NCBI RefSeq assembly: GCF_000247695.1
Contig: NW_004624743.1
Coordinates: 399,008 to 463,007, forward strand
Reading direction: 5' to 3'
Origin: Heterocephalus glaber
Taxonomy: Eukaryota > Chordata > Mammalia > Rodentia > Bathyergidae
Length of the DNA: 64,000 nt
Positions 1 through 13,814 of the stretch are shown here, one piece after another (positions within the stretch are counted from its first letter, which is position 1; the number at the start of each line of letters is the position of its first letter). A model generated the notes under the pieces. That model had not been told where the DNA came from. It was given only the letters and a program-made list of their open reading frames with translations, and did no database searches. The translations under genes were made by a program, and so were the position numbers.

Positions 1-98
1 AACCAAGATGCATTATGTAAAGGTACAATTCCCAATGAGAAATGTAATTGTGTTGTATACCTACAATGTACCAATAAAAGAATTTAAGAAAAAAAAAT
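1..98 (+). mobile_element. LINE-1 3' end (cut by window edge)
   Basis: The first ~98 bases match, by eye, the 3' terminus of the L1 copies at 24045-24130 (+) and 49490-49560 (-): an AAGGTACAA...ATGAATGT core followed by CAATAAAAG and an A-rich tail. The body of the element lies outside the window. Confidence 0.7.
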
Positions 99-1479
99 GT
101 TCGCATCTTGGATCCACGTCACCAAGAGACAACAGGAGTGAGGAGTTAAGCATTAACCATGCAGATGTCTGCTGATGTTCACCTGCACCGAGGCCAGGAC
201 TAAGCTCAGGACTAGAGAGCTATGGAGCAGGTATAGGAGAGAGATAGCAGCTGGCTGCAGGTAGAAAGGGATTTTTATCTCTTGCTCTTACCAGATGGAT
301 TAAAGATTTATTAAAAAGCAAAAAAGGAAAACAAACATACCTGTGATAAAATGTTCTCCTCCACTGCAGTGCCAGGCCTTTGTGACTTGGGATCAAATAT
401 CTGTGTATGTCAGAATCAGAGTCCAATCCTGGCGGAAGCTCAGGCCCAGGCTGCAACTTCACCGTTTCTCCTACTTCACCGTTTCTCCAGTCATAGGACT
501 GGGGCCTTCCCCCCAGGAACTAGGATTGCCTGAGGTAGTAAGTGAAATACAGGATGCTGAGTCATCTTGCCTTTCAGACAAACTTTTAAAATTTAGTTTA
601 ACATAAGTTTGTGAGACACTTACACTAACAAAAATCACCATTTATCTGAGATTGGAATCTGGATGGTTGCTTTTTACCATTCCAAAAGTCATACCGAGCT
701 TCACAGAATTCAAGAATTGTAATGATGTGAAAACATTCCTAACAGAATCAGTAAAACACAATCAATATTGGGTACGGAAGCGATACAGCATCAGCATTAA
801 ATGGTCTCGCTCCAAACTCTGCTGGTTGCTCATTCTGATTACTGTGCATGGCTTCAGGCCATCTCCTCCTCTGGCTGCCCCAGAGCCCTGTGCTCAGCGA
901 TGAAGGCCTCACGGTGAGACTCTGCCACCCATGAACTCATTCGAGTTCTCCTCCACCTCCCCCAGACAAGTGGAAATAAATATTATCTAAGATACATTTT
1001 TGTTCATGTCTATGAATATAAGACATTCTATTTTAGATTTAAAAACTGAATTAGGCTAATCCATACTAAGAGTGAGAGAATACCTCATAGTTTATTAAGA
1101 GAATTGAAACAGTTTATCCAGAAGGAATAAAAGTCTTCAATGAAGCATGCACAGCTCTCAACACACTCGAGCCTAGCAGCCTGGTCTGGTCCCCTACTCC
1201 ATCCTCCTGGTCTTCTGGGAGCTGTCCCTGACCTCTCTCCCTTGCCTTCTGTCTCTCTAGTCTCCTCTCAGCATGGAAGTCACACTGATGCTGGAGCCTG
1301 CAATGCACCATGCTGCTTTCCAGCTCAGAATCCATCAGGCTCTGGACTCTTTGCCTTCTCCAGTCTGTTTGTTCAGTGCCCTGTGCAGCGCTGACCTCCT
1401 GCCCACTGTGCCCACTTGCGGGGCCCCAGCCCAGGGCCTCAGTCTCCACAGCTCCCCTAGCCAGGCTCCCCATGTCTGT
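99..1479. other. Intergenic, nothing recognised
   Basis: AT-rich single-copy-looking sequence. Short frames occur on both strands, but none resembles a known protein and none has supporting structure. Confidence 0.5.
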
Positions 1480-1735
1480 GCAAGGTCATGGCCTCATGTT
1501 CCTCAGGACTTGGTGCAAAGTCCCCTGCTCAGAGGGGCCTTAGTCCCACCCTACTTGATGGCCTCACACTTCTTCCCATCTCCTAACCCCACCTGACACA
1601 CTGCATGCTTACTTAGCTTAGCATTTGCCTCTTAACTCTCACATAGACAAGCCTGCTGCTCATTTTATAAAGTGGGTACCCCACCGTCTAAAGGAGGGAC
1701 TGACACATGGTAAATATTTGTTCGATAAATAAATG
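1480..1735 (+). repeat. LINE-2-like 3' end
   Basis: Old CT-rich sequence with an AGAGGGGCCTTAGTCCCACC-type stretch, ending in TGGTAAATATTTGTTCGATAAATAAATGAA. This is the usual look of an L2 3' terminus in sense orientation. Highly diverged; assigned by eye only. Confidence 0.5.
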
Positions 1736-4700
1736 AAGGATCTTAAAACATGCACAGTCAATACAAAGGAAATTGTGGATTTTTTAGTTTTCTTAACATG
1801 ATACCTTGCTAGTAGTATCACCTAAAGTAATTCTATGTTTTTACATAAACTGTGCTGAAGAGAAATACAAACGCCAGCCTTTATGCATATTTTTAATCGT
1901 AAATAAAATTTCCATACAAAACAGATCGACCATGGCAAACAGCAATAAAACTTACTTCCAAATCAGTGAGATTAATACAAAAAAAATTTGACACAGTTTT
2001 TTTCCTGTGACTTAAAAGCAAGCCACTTGGTTATGGAGTAATTAGGTTGTGAGCAGAGTTCATAAGAAAAGAGGAACTAGAAACTGAGCACTGCTCTCTT
2101 TGCCTTCTGCTGCAAAGGCCAAAGAGCAGGGAGGAGAGGCTGCCCCGTAGAAATGGAATTTCAGCCAACCTCCTTCACCTTGATCTTCTAGCTGAGGCCG
2201 AGTGGTGTGAACACTGGGCTGCAGGGAGGACTCACACACAGTGCTGCTTTGAATGAGAATGACTGATTTTTGAGAGACTACCTATTCACTGTTAAGGGTG
2301 TGAAAAGAGTAAATTTCTACTGCTCAGAAACTGTAGCATGGAGACAATCAAATGAGTGGTCAACTTAATTTATAACAATTCATCTTGCTGCTATTTCCAG
2401 TAATAAAACAGCAGACATAACTGAAGCATTTGCTAACTGAAGTCATACTAAATTAAGTTTTAGCATATAATAGAATTCCAAATGCTAGTGGATGTAAGGG
2501 ACATCTAGATCCATATTCATGGGTGACAGTTTCGTTGAATTTTTAAATGAGAAAGGTGGCATATTCCAATCTTCTTATTGTGTGTGTGTATATATATTTC
2601 AGATATCTAAGAATACATATTTTCTTAACACTAATTTCTTTCTTCACATTGAAGCCATTTAATGCATTCACAATGGGCATTATAATTTTTTATTAAAAAT
2701 ACTCAAAAGTTAAGCTTTTAACAATCTTCCAAATTAGAAAGAACTATTATTTGTCATCAACCATGCTGGAGATCACATGACATTACCTTTTTTTCCCTTT
2801 GAAGATGTTTCCTGCAGTTTTCTGAGATAGAAGAGGTGCTTTCTCTGTTAAGCCTTGATTCAACAAGTGGTCAGAAGTAGAGCCTCAAAGGACGTGGTTT
2901 TAGCTACACTGAAGCAAGTTTTCTGATTTTTGTCTTTCCAAATGTGTAGTTCACTACATGGACATCATGGCTCTTTGCAGTTGAGCCCTTTGGAAATCCA
3001 GGGAGGGAACACTTTTGATAATGTCAATGACACAGGCCATTCTAGACCTTGTTCTCAGTCTCTGGCTTTAGTCAGCACAGAAAGGTTCTGTTCAGTTCAC
3101 ACCCTTGGGCAAGGCTTCCCTGAGTGACTTACGTCTTGTCAGCTCCGGAGGAGGAAGTATCTGTGAAGAATCTGAAAGACGCTAATGACAGTTCTTTACC
3201 CCAGCCACAACTAAGAAAATACTTGATAGAAATTACTGAGGGTTGCATGAAGTTGGAAAGATTTTCACTACAGTTCTTCTCCTTCCAGCTTCCTTCTTAA
3301 CATCCAATTTTCTGTGTGCTCACCTAATTTCACTGACTTGTTTCCACTGATATTCTTCCAAAGTGAAATGCTCAGAAAAACATAAAAGAAGTTCTTTAAA
3401 TTTAAAATGCGTACTTCAGAAAGCTAAGCCTTCTAAAATGAAATGGCTTTTGTCCACTCATTTCCTAATAGTTACTGACAACATATTTGACATCAGGAAA
3501 ATGTCTACTTGCTTGGCGTGCATCACCATGAAAGATGAAGATCTCTTTTTTGCTTATGTGATGAGCTTAAAATTAGGTTAAAAATGAACAAAGAAGCAAC
3601 AACAAAAAAGCAACAGAAGATAATCAGAGTGGATGCTGTCACCATCTACATGTTACCTGATGGTCTTAGCTGGTTCCTCAAACAGCTGATCAACACTGCA
3701 CCCTTCAGTGCCCCTCGAGTCTCTGTCCTTTGGAATGAAGCACACAATGGGGTGTTTGGATATGACTGTGTGGATATTTGGCTTTAAGAAGTTCTACCTC
3801 ACCAAAGCTCAAGTGAAAAAACAGTAAAAATGAATTTTGTTTAGCTTAATATTTGTGTATAAAGCAGCCCTTGGTTTTAGGTAACATCCCAATGCTTTGA
3901 AATTATCTACTGTCCCAATTACCCTGACTCCTGTGTTTAATGTCTTTGTACAGTCAGGACCTAACATTTCAGGCAGTTTGTGTTCACAACCTCTCAGCAG
4001 AACTTGAGGGATACTCTTTGCTTTGTGGGCAACACGGTGTGCACTGTCTTCTCCATGCTGAACTATTGTCTTAGTACTTTCAGCTGAAATCTTCCCAGGT
4101 ATTAAGAAAGTATTTAGTAGGGAGACTTTATGTTTTTCACTATTAGACTTTGACATTATAGAACCATAAGTATCTACTTAAATGTGTAGAAGAAAGGCTT
4201 CATGTAATTTCATATCCATACCCCTTACCTGCAGAAAGAGCCCAGGGTGTCTTGTGACCCTTCAAGATGAGTCATCAGGTCCTTGCAAGTCTAGCTCAGC
4301 TGGTGGTCAACAGAGAATAATCGTGGACTTTATCTGTGTGTTGCTCCCAGAGGTGGCTTGGTCCCCAGATCATGATTGGGAGTATCACAAACTAGAAGCT
4401 GTGTTTGGAGACACATTCTGTCCTTTGGAAATTGCCTACTGATTAATATCAATGTTTGGCAGCAAAATACCAGACCACAGGTGGAGATCCAGTCTGCATC
4501 AGCTTGAGTGATGCAATAATTTACTCTGAATGTGGCTTCCCCATCTCCCGTGGGACTGAGTGTTCATCTAAACACTTCAGAGGAGTTTGTGAGGATCAGG
4601 ATCAAAATCTAATATTGAATTGATAATTTTTTTAAAAGGACACTTTTGTCTTTAACTTTTCTTCATCATCTGGAAGACCTGATGTCATAGTGGAAGTATG

Positions 4701-4949
4701 GAACTGGTAGCATTAAAATAAATCTTAAGGTGCTATACTTCATAATTTTTCCCACAATACTATATTGTTTTTAACACAGAGGAAGGTCTGGTGACCACAA
4801 ATTACCTTGTACATACATTGTGTGAAATGACTGAGGAAAAGCCCTGGTCACTCCCTCTTAAGAGAGGGCTAATCTATGAGAAGGGAGAGGGCAGCTGCAA
4901 TGTGTAGGGGGAGATTCGAAATTTTAAAGAAGACTGTATTAGAATGCAT
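1736..4949. other. Intergenic, nothing recognised
   Basis: No gene. A short TG/TA microsatellite lies at about 2580-2598. Open frames here are under 120 codons, overlap on both strands and look like chance. Confidence 0.5.
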
Positions 4950-4951
4950 AA

Positions 4952-5066
4952 GCTGTGCGAGATGGGACTCGCATGTAGCCTGAGCTACTTATCAGGCTGA
5001 GGTAGGAGGACTGCTCAGCTCAGGAGTTCAAGGCCAGCCTGGGCCACAGAGCAAGACTATCTCCCT
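4952..5066 (+). mobile_element. B1-like (7SL-derived) SINE
   Basis: Contains the Alu/B1 landmarks in order: a TGTAGCCTGAGCTACT-type box, GGCTGAGGTAGGAGGA, then AGGAGTTCAAGGCCAGCCTGG and GAGCAAGACTATCTC. A short TCAA-type tail follows (5070-5088). It is the only 7SL-type SINE I see in the window, against at least eight ID-type copies. Confidence 0.75.
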
Positions 5067-6616
5067 CTATCAGTCAATCAATCATTCAGTAACCCATAGA
5101 GCATTCAGTAGAACATCTGAGGCATCAGAAGTGGGAGGATTGGTAAATCATGATAAAATGAGCAGATCCAGGTAGCCACCACTGTTTGTTGAAAAGACGT
5201 TGAACAACATTGCAGAAGACCCCTTCTGGCATGCCCAGTCACTGACGCCTGCAGCATCTAGGGGTCTGTCTAAATGCATTTCTCTAACTAGCTGTTTTTC
5301 AAGTACTTTTGATGTATTTATCAACCTAGGAGTTGACATGCTCTTGTTAAATGTGCAGAGTTAATCTTGGAAATATAAAGACAAAAGCCCTACTAGGTAT
5401 TAATATATAGCAGCCCGGCACCAAGCAAGACACTATGGAAAAGGGGAAGAAGACACAAGTTCCCCACCTAGTGGGGATATGAAGTGTGAGCTGCAGTGAT
5501 TTTGCAGAGGGGGCAACTGAAAGAGGGTTGCTGGCGAATGCAGGAGGAGGGAAAGGGAGAAAGCATTAGTGCAGAGGTACAGAGAATTCAAAGGGAATGG
5601 AACTGCTAAAACAAGACTGAAGCTATTTCATGAACCAGGTCTGTTTCTGCACATGAAGACATTCATCCCTCCAGGACATTCTGTAATCTCTTTTCTATTT
5701 GTTTCCTTGTTTCATTTCAAGGCAAAGATAAAATTATTAGAAATCTTCTGAGGCAAAACCAGGCAATATTCTTTACTTGCATTTGCATTGGAGGAGGAAA
5801 AACGTTTTCCCTCTATCTCTACATCAGGGCCAAAATAGCCTAAGACTGAGTGATGTTTGCTTAGTGTTTGCCTGTTATTTGATTTCCAAAAGCTCATCCA
5901 ACCTTCTCAAAGCCTTCTACTGATAGACAAAATAGACACTGGGTGGATCAATACAGTGTTTGCTAACTTTTTTCTTTTAGGACCTTACATATATGAGAAA
6001 GTATAAGGTAAATAAGTAAATGATAGAAGGTTCACTAGTCTTTGTTTAGTTAAAATTCTACCCACATTATCCACCTATCAAGACACCACATCTAACCAAA
6101 AGTCCTTAAAAAAGAGAAATATTTGTCTCCCAATATACCAATGGAGAGGCTGAGAATTATACTGAGCAACTTAATTAACCTGAGAGCTAAGTCAGCTAAT
6201 GAAATATCTCAAATTTTTCATTCTATGTTTATCTATTATCACTTCATTAGATCACGAATGGAAGTTTTGTAGGTTTGTAGCAATGTTGTAATCTTAGTGG
6301 TAGAATAAAATTTGAACCAATCAATAAATGAATAAATATTTATTAATTTCCAGGCTTATATTAGACTGATGAATAAAAGTATGGTGATAATCCACAATGC
6401 AATTTCACAGGTAAAAAATGAAATAGATTTTTATACAAAGTGACTCAGAATATAGAACCCAAAGTACAATCTTATCATCCTCACAAAAGCCTCCTAAATA
6501 AATCTACTGCATTATGAGCAATCGAGAATATTTTGTTCAGTGAATTTTTGAAATTGAATCACCAAGAGCATGGGTTTGCCAGGAATTTCAGTTTTCCTTT
6601 GAGAAGCCTGTCAGGA
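5067..6616. other. Intergenic, nothing recognised
   Basis: No gene or confidently named repeat. The purine-rich part at 5395-5600 may be an ancient repeat, but I cannot place it. Confidence 0.45.
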
Positions 6617-6702
6617 GGGCCGGGGGTGTAACTCAGTGGTGCAGCACAGGCTTAGCATGCCCGAGGTAAGGCCTGGGTTCAGTTCCCAGCCCGACCCCCA
6701 AA
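6617..6702 (+). mobile_element. ID-type SINE (tRNA-derived)
   Basis: Starts GGCCGGGGGTGTAACTCAGTGG and continues to GGGTTCAGTTCCCAGC, that is, A-box and B-box-like RNA polymerase III promoter elements. It lacks a long A tail and lies about 290 bp beyond the end of the OR2T-like pseudogene, at the edge of the GC-rich patch. Confidence 0.8.
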
Positions 6703-6995
6703 GTGGGCCAGCAACGCAGACACAAGGGACGCGTGAACACACATCTCACATAACATACCCTGCACGGCCTGCCTGGGGTGGCTGGCAGTGCTGCCCAGCT
6801 GACAGCACTAGGTGGAAAACGTCAGCGAACCCAGACAGGCCAGCTGGGCAAGGCTGCGCCGGTCCACCCTGGGAGTCAGCCCTCACACGGTGCTTCAGCA
6901 GGAGGATGTGCCGGCCGAGAACGCTCATGGGCAGTGTGGCACTGAGCCTTTTCATCTCCGAGAAGCATACTCCAGGGGGCTGGGTCGCCGGCGTG

Positions 6996-7973
6996 TCACC
7001 CGGCTGCTGTGGCCCCCCTGGCTTCTCCTGGGTCCGGCCTGGCCCTGACTCTCTCGGGGGAGCCGCATCTCCCCAGCGCCCGCCTCAGCGCTGCGGCCAC
7101 GTCCCTGTCCCTCAGGCTGTAGGCGAACGGGTTGAGCATGGGCATGAGGATGATGTAGAAGGCGGACACCACCGTATGCTGCTCGGGGGTGTGGTAGCAG
7201 TGGAGCAGCACGTTGGTGTAGAAGGCCGCCCCATAGAAAATGCTCACCACCAGGACGTGCGAGGAGCAGGTGGCCCAGGCTCTGCGCCAGCCTTCGGCCG
7301 AGGTCATGCGGCGCACGGGGAACAGGATGCATGCAGGACACGGCGGTGATGGAGACGGGCACCAGCAGCATCAGCACGCAGCACGCATACATCAGGCTCT
7401 AGTACAGCGACGTGTCGCGCAGGACAGCCGCAGCACAGCCGGGATCTGGCAGAAGTGCTTGATCCCCCGGGACAAGCAGGAGGGGAGACTCATGGTGATG
7501 GGCGTCAGCATGAAGCCGTCCGGGGAGCTGCCCAGCAGGAGCCCCGCGCCATTCACAGGCAGACCCTGCAGCTCATGAGCACCGGGTAGCGCAGTGGGCT
7601 GCAAACGGCCAAGTAGCAGTCGAAGGCCATGAGGCCCAGCAGGGAGAACTCCCCCCGATCAGGGTCAGGTAGAGGAAGATCTGGAGCGCACAGCCCAGGA
7701 AGGAGATGGTCCTCCACTCAGACAGCAGGGCCTGGAGCAGCTTGGGGACTGAGATGCATATGTAGACCGTGTCCATGAGGGAGAGCTGGCTGAGCAGGAA
7801 GTACATGGGCGTGTGCAGCCAGGGGTCCACACGGATGAGCAGCACCATGACCACGTTTGCCACGAAAGCCACCACAAAGATGACGACCATGGTGAAGATC
7901 AGCCGCGGAAGGGTCGGTGGGCAATGAGGCCCAGGAAGATGAAGTCGGTGGAGTCCTGGGGCGCAGCCTCCAT
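6996..7973 (-). pseudogene. Olfactory receptor pseudogene, OR2T-like
   Basis: Intronless OR (seven-transmembrane odorant GPCR) on the minus strand with several frame breaks. The start is the ATG at 7973, whose frame reads MEAAPQDSTDFIFLGL. Readable OR landmarks in order: LLIRVDPWLHTPMYFLLSQLSLMD (TM1-TM2 loop), a DRY-equivalent reading D-C-Y after LMAF, CVLMLLVPVS (TM5), ATCSSHVLVV (TM6) and PMLNPFAYSLRDRDV (TM7), then the stop at 6996. The lesions I can place are frameshifts near 7901-7908, 7660, 7557, 7417 and 7330, plus a TAG at 7399-7401 just after DTSLY. The TMs and the TSAEG/ATCSSH wording fit OR2T best. Base composition is much more GC-rich than the surroundings. With five 1-nt shifts, some could be assembly errors, but the altered DRY argues for real decay. 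Confidence 0.85.
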
Positions 7974-10900
7974 CTCTGCGTTACATGGTCGCTGCAGGCA
8001 GAGAGCTGGGCTTAGGGATGATCCTATACTTAACAGCACCGCCAGGAACCATGTCAGCTGCCATGTGGATAAAGGTGCTCATCCCCTTCAGACTCCGGAG
8101 TCCTGCTGCAGTGTTAATGATGCATGTGACACTGTGCAGCTATGTTCCTCTCTGCACCAGGTCATCATAGCCTTTACTTGACAGGGAAGGTCTGAGATGT
8201 GAATGTAACAGTCCCCTCCAGAACTTTAAAAATGGGCATTATCTTTATTCGGAGCCACCCTCTGGGTACATCCCATAACTTATCATTTTAGGCTGGAAGT
8301 TTCTTGAGGCTGGCCCTGTGCCATCTTCTCTAAATTGTGTCATAATCTATGTAAGTTCCTTGAACTTGAATTTCTCCTTACCATTAGGATGATTACATTG
8401 TAAAGGTCACACTCAGACATCCACCTGTGACTTAGGAAACTGATATGTCATGAATATGAAGCCCAGTTTTCTAGGTAAACTGTATGATTTTGGTGACATT
8501 ATTACTATGCAGGCCTTGAGAGTTTGGGGCATCAAAAACACAGCACAGCAGCATTGCTAACCTCACTGGAGGCTGGGGTCCAAGCTGCCTGTGGGCAGGT
8601 GTGTTGGGAATCATTTTGTTCCAGGATGGAGTGTTTTAAATGCTTGAGTCTGTGTGTTTTCCCAGGTCAACATGGGGTCATAAATCTCAATCTTAGCTAC
8701 AGGACTTGGGCTTCACATCACGGTTGTGTTTCCTACTGACACCTTTGTTCAGCAGGACATGGACGATTTCCTGCTAGGGAGCATCATGAAGCTGCAGGAT
8801 GCCATGTTATTTTAGGAATCCATTGCTAATGAGGGTATCTTTCCCATATTTATCATTTATTGCACTATTTTATCATTGCTCACTCATGTTTATAAGTAAA
8901 AATAACTACCGATAACAAAGAAATTCTAAGTTAGAGGGAATAAGGTGGAATAATATTAAAATTTCCTTGAATTAAATAAAAATAATTCCTATGCTTTTTT
9001 ATCTGGAGTAAAGCAAATGCACACCTCTTTGATGTATTCAGGGATATTGAGACATGAGCTGTCAGCTTTCATTATTAGATCATGGTGCACTTTGCTGCAT
9101 TTCAGGGACAGAATGTTAGAAAAGGCATGCTGTTGGAAAATGTACTGTCCACCGATATTATAAATACATCTACTGGTTCCATAGCAGTCAAACATATAGT
9201 ATCTGAAGCATCAGGGAGAAAAAAATATCCCAGAGTTTGAAAAAAATAATAGGATCAATAAAGAACACTTTTTCTTCTTAGCATTCATCCAAGGTGCAGA
9301 TTTATTATGAGTAATGTTCCAGATAAAGAAGTAAAATTACAAAGGAAGAAAATACAAAGTTTCTGTGCTGAAACTGAAATCTGTCATAGGTTATCAGCGA
9401 AGGAAGAGAAATAAAATAAACTGAGACTCAAATATTGATTCTAAACTAGGTTGAAAAAGATCAGCAATTTTTGCTTCCTTAGTAAGTGCAACAGCTTCTT
9501 GATAACCACAGCTCTGGCCCATAGGCAAAGAGACTTCATTTAAAGTCATTACGACTAAGCTTCCATTAGAGCTCTTCTGGGAAAACTGGTTGGAAATTAA
9601 AATATTCATGCCAGCAGATGACTCATTTTGGCCAAAAATCTTTGTTTTATTTCTCTGGATTACATTTTTTTTCAGTAGAAGCATGAAATTATACCACTAA
9701 TTGGACTACCATGTAGCTCTAAAAGTAGAGTGTTATTTTCTTTTTGCAAATGAGGAAAAATGTGCCAAAGAAAGCATATTGAGATATATGTCTCATATAT
9801 ATGTATATGTGTATATATGAAAATATTTGTAATTACAACTAAAGATGTGAAAGACACCAGCAGGTGTAACAGGAGACACAGTAAGTTACATTGTTCCTGA
9901 ACCAGAAACAATGGTTTCTGTGACCATCTAAACTGACTGTGTGCCAGTCACTTTAGAAGGTCTGCTTTCTCCTTAAGACATAACAAATAAGATGGTATGT
10001 GTCAGCTCTAGTGATGTCTTCCAAAGTGCTCCACCTGACAAGCTTACCCTGGGCTGCAGGCTGAAATACCCTCAAATCATGAAACGTTTAAAGAGCATGT
10101 GTGTGATGATTGCTTTGGAGAAAGTAGCAGACCTTACGAGCCAAGAGAAGTGGGGGTCCACTCAGGAGAACAGTGACACTAGAGGTGGAAATTCATCTGA
10201 ATTAAAAACTTCAGACTTGAAAAAGGAAAGCCCCACAGGAGTGCTAAAAACATAAGGATACCGGGTGGCAGATGGTGAAGCTGTCAGGAAAGGCTTGCAA
10301 GCATGCATTGGCACATATGTGGTGGGAGGGGAGGGGCGGGCCCAGTCCAACCCCAGCTATGACTGCCTTGGAGAGCCCAGGGTATGGAGTACAAGGGCTG
10401 GAAAATGAGAGCTTGGAGTATATGGCTCAAATTATCAAGCAACAGGCGTTAAGTGTGAGTTATTCCAGCAGGAAGTCACACAATAAAACTATCATATCAG
10501 AAAGATATAACTAGAAGTTTTATAGTGCTGAAATCAACACCATTGCTATTAATTACTACTAACAAATTTCTGTAGCCACAACAGAGTGATCACTGAGCTC
10601 TTAGTGTACACCCGCTCTCCCTGTGATCTTTGTCTCTGTTTCTAAATTAAGAACCATTGCTTCAAATACTGAATAATCAGACGTCATTGCCCCCTTTCTA
10701 TGCCAGCTAGTATCCAATGATGTGAATTTCCCCCCATTCCTTCACCTTCTCTGTAGTTCTCATGATCGTGTATTTCTGGAGATGTCCTCTCATATGCTCC
10801 ACTCATTAAAGGCTAACTGATTCCATATCAATTACATGGGTATAGTAGGGAATCCCTATTATAGGGAATCAGCCCCCTAATTTCTCTGCTAACTCTCACA

Positions 10901-13726
10901 GTCAATTTAGAAATTTCCACAGTAGAAAATAAAGAAGATAGGACAGGCTCTTCTTATTTCAAAAAATTAGTGCTGTAATGACATGTGGGTGGCAGTTATT
11001 GAACACCCACTAAACCGGGAACTAGTTCCGTAGGAAGATTGTGCAGGATGCCAACACGTCTAAAACAAATGTTGTCAAAGATACCAACAATGAACCAGAA
11101 AAAACGTACACCTGGGCTCCTGGAGCACTGGGTGAAGCTGCCAGCTGCACCTGCCAGAAGGGGGCTGCTGCTCTCTACTCGGAGATGCCCTCCCAAGAGC
11201 AGGTTGGGCGTGGGTGGCAGCAATGGAAGCCAAAGCATCTGGCATACACGTGGCCCATTTATTCCACCCACTGATGGCATAGGGAAGGAAATAAGGGTCA
11301 CAAGAGCCAGACAGTTTATTCAGGACCAGCAGTGATGGGGCAAAGTGAGAACCAGAGACCAAGAGCCCCACACAATGTGTTCGATATTATACCCTAGGTG
11401 CTAAGTTTCCAACAGGAGACAGCACCACATCCTGCTTTAGTTGCTGTGCCTGATAGCCCCCCATGCTGCAAGCTAGGTTGGCATCCAGAGGATTTGTTAA
11501 TGGAATATAGCTGGTAATGAACAAATCATCACAAACACATGTGTGTGTTTTATGAAGAAAGAAAAAGAAGCAGGTGGTTAGAAAATAACAGAAACAGAAA
11601 AGACCAGACTCAGCACTTTAATTTCCTCCCAACCATGTGGGAAACTTTGACCCACACCTGACTACATACACAGTGCACTCCTGCCTTAGCAATATTACAA
11701 GGGCAGAGATCCATGCTGCTGCCTTAATATTATACTCCCTGCACCCTGCCCATCAGCACCTGAAGAGTACTCATAACGAATGCTGAGCACCTTCTAACCT
11801 TTAGCTCCCACATGCACTTTTCCCCTTCTGTAAGCTCACTCATGCCCTTGGAAACCATTGCCAGACTCCTCTTGTCCCTGTATTTCCAGCGAATGCAGCC
11901 TCTTTCCAATGATCTGTTTGCAAGAGAGTGAATACAGGTGTTCTTCATTCTCAATCCAAAAGAGATCACTGACACAGCTCTTATCAGGTAAAGTGACTCC
12001 AGGTGGCCTTCCCAAAGTTACAGAGTGAGGGCCAAGGAAAATGCCCGGACATTTGGGTAATCCTCTCTCAGATTACATAAAAATCTAAGATCCTACTCAG
12101 CTACAGAGCAGCCGAGTGCATGCCTCAGTAAGGTAGCATTGGGAAAGCAAGTTTGTAAATACCTAGGGAAGCAGGTGAGGCCACAGCCAAGTAAAGCTGA
12201 TTAATAGTGGATTTCCATGATCCCCAGTGGTGACCCCTAGGGTATCAGTTAATCCAGGTTCACTTGTGTCACCTTCTGCCTCAGTGAAGGCCATTCCCTC
12301 TGGCCAGACAGAGCTGCACTCTTTGCAAGGGAAAGGCTGGAACTGTTTGTTGATATTTCATCACAGAACTTCTTATCTAGCCTGGGCTCCCTCTGGGGTA
12401 ATAACAAATAGTGCCATGGCGGCCAGAGGCCTTCTCTTCCAAGTCAGTGGCTTATTTTGGTTAGAGAAAATTGTATTTAAAATATGCCCTTTAAAATTTA
12501 CAAACATTCAGTGGTTTTCAGAATTATTCATCTATCAAATGCATTGGGAAGACGAGGAGTCATGAGAAACAGAAAGGAAAGTGGAGTAAGATAAAATGAA
12601 GGGAAGGACCCAGGGGAAAGGAAAAGGGAAAAGAGAAAGAAAGAAACAGCGATGGAGAAAAATACAAGCCATACATGCTTTCAAATTCTTCACATGAGTA
12701 TATTAAGACATTGCATTAGGGACACTGAAATTTCTCATACTTTATTTCTCAAGGGAGAACAAATTTAAAGAATAAAAGGATCATGTTTGGGAAGCAGGAC
12801 ATCAGTGAAGATAATGATTGAAGACTTTTCATGCACTAAAACCACCCAAAGGTGCATTACATACATGATTTCTACTCACTGCAGATCATTAGACACAGAC
12901 CTTACAGCTTCTGATTTCCAATTAGAGATGAAGCAAAATTTAACACCTTTGGAGCCATTTAGGACACTATTCTATAAATAATTCTTCCTAAAGAATATTT
13001 TCCAGGTGGACCAATCAGCAACTGGAGCCACACTTCCATGGGGTGTGAGGATCACTCCACAGAGCTACACAGGTTATGGCCAGACATCTACTCAAGTGCA
13101 TGAGATGGGAGAGGTAGGTAATGTAGAAGTTACAGGTGAGGGAGGGCAGTCAAAATGTAAGAAGGAGGACAGATATCAGTGAAGAAGAAGAGGAAGGTGA
13201 GAATGGCTGATATTGAAGAGAACATCCTACAGTAAAATAATTCATTTAATTTATACAATTTTAATGTCAACACTGTATCAAAAACAGCATACGAAGATCC
13301 ACCTGGAGGAATGAGAAATCTTGATTGACTGGGTTGAGGAAGGAGGGAGTTAAGCCCTACAAATCTGGTTAAATAATTTCCTTCCAAACATCTTCCTCAT
13401 ATTTGAGTGTTTTGCCTTTTTTTGCTTCTAAAATTAGTGGAAATCAGTGTCAAGGGTATTCTGTGATACCTCAGCTATCCATGATGCACTAGAGAAATGA
13501 CTACTCTGTTATCACAGGGCTATGTGATGCCCAATGAGGACACCAATCTATAAAGCACCTTTTATTAACGATCATTTGTTGTAAGAAGACATCCATCACT
13601 TGTGTAGCCTCTTCCCTGCAAGAAAGAATCCTGCTTTGAGGGTAATGTCATGGCACAAGACCACCCTGGAGTAAAAATGTTGGCGGGGGGCAGGCTTCAT
13701 TTTTCCTTCTGACAGTGACAAATTAA
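7974..13726. other. Intergenic, no gene recognised
   Basis: AT-rich with a few landmarks. 8240-8370 resembles an L2/MIR-type relic (low confidence). About 9780-9826 is an imperfect TATATG repeat. 10990-11740 is a GC-richer stretch with frames in all phases but no known product; it could be an old LTR. About 12590-12660 is purine-rich. I see no exon-like unit. Confidence 0.45.
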
Positions 13727-13809
13727 TTTTTTTTTGATACTGGGGATTGATCTTGGAACCTTGCACTTGCGAAGCAGGCACCAGAACCACTGAGCTAAAT
13801 CCCCAGCCC
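13727..13809 (-). mobile_element. ID-type SINE
   Basis: Reverse-complement ID: a T-rich tail (TTTTTTTTT) on the left, then GATACTGGGGATTGATC and ending GAGCTAAATCCCCAGCCC. Full-length or nearly so. Confidence 0.85.
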
Positions 13810-13814
13810 AGTGA

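Noticed and set aside
1114..1473. 119-codon minus-strand frame
   Set aside because: Lies over sequence that leads into an L2-like repeat, is open on both strands and has no recognisable domain.
6636..7349. 237-codon plus-strand frame
   Set aside because: It is the antisense of the OR2T-like pseudogene in GC-rich sequence; it has no family signature, and the minus strand carries clear OR motifs.
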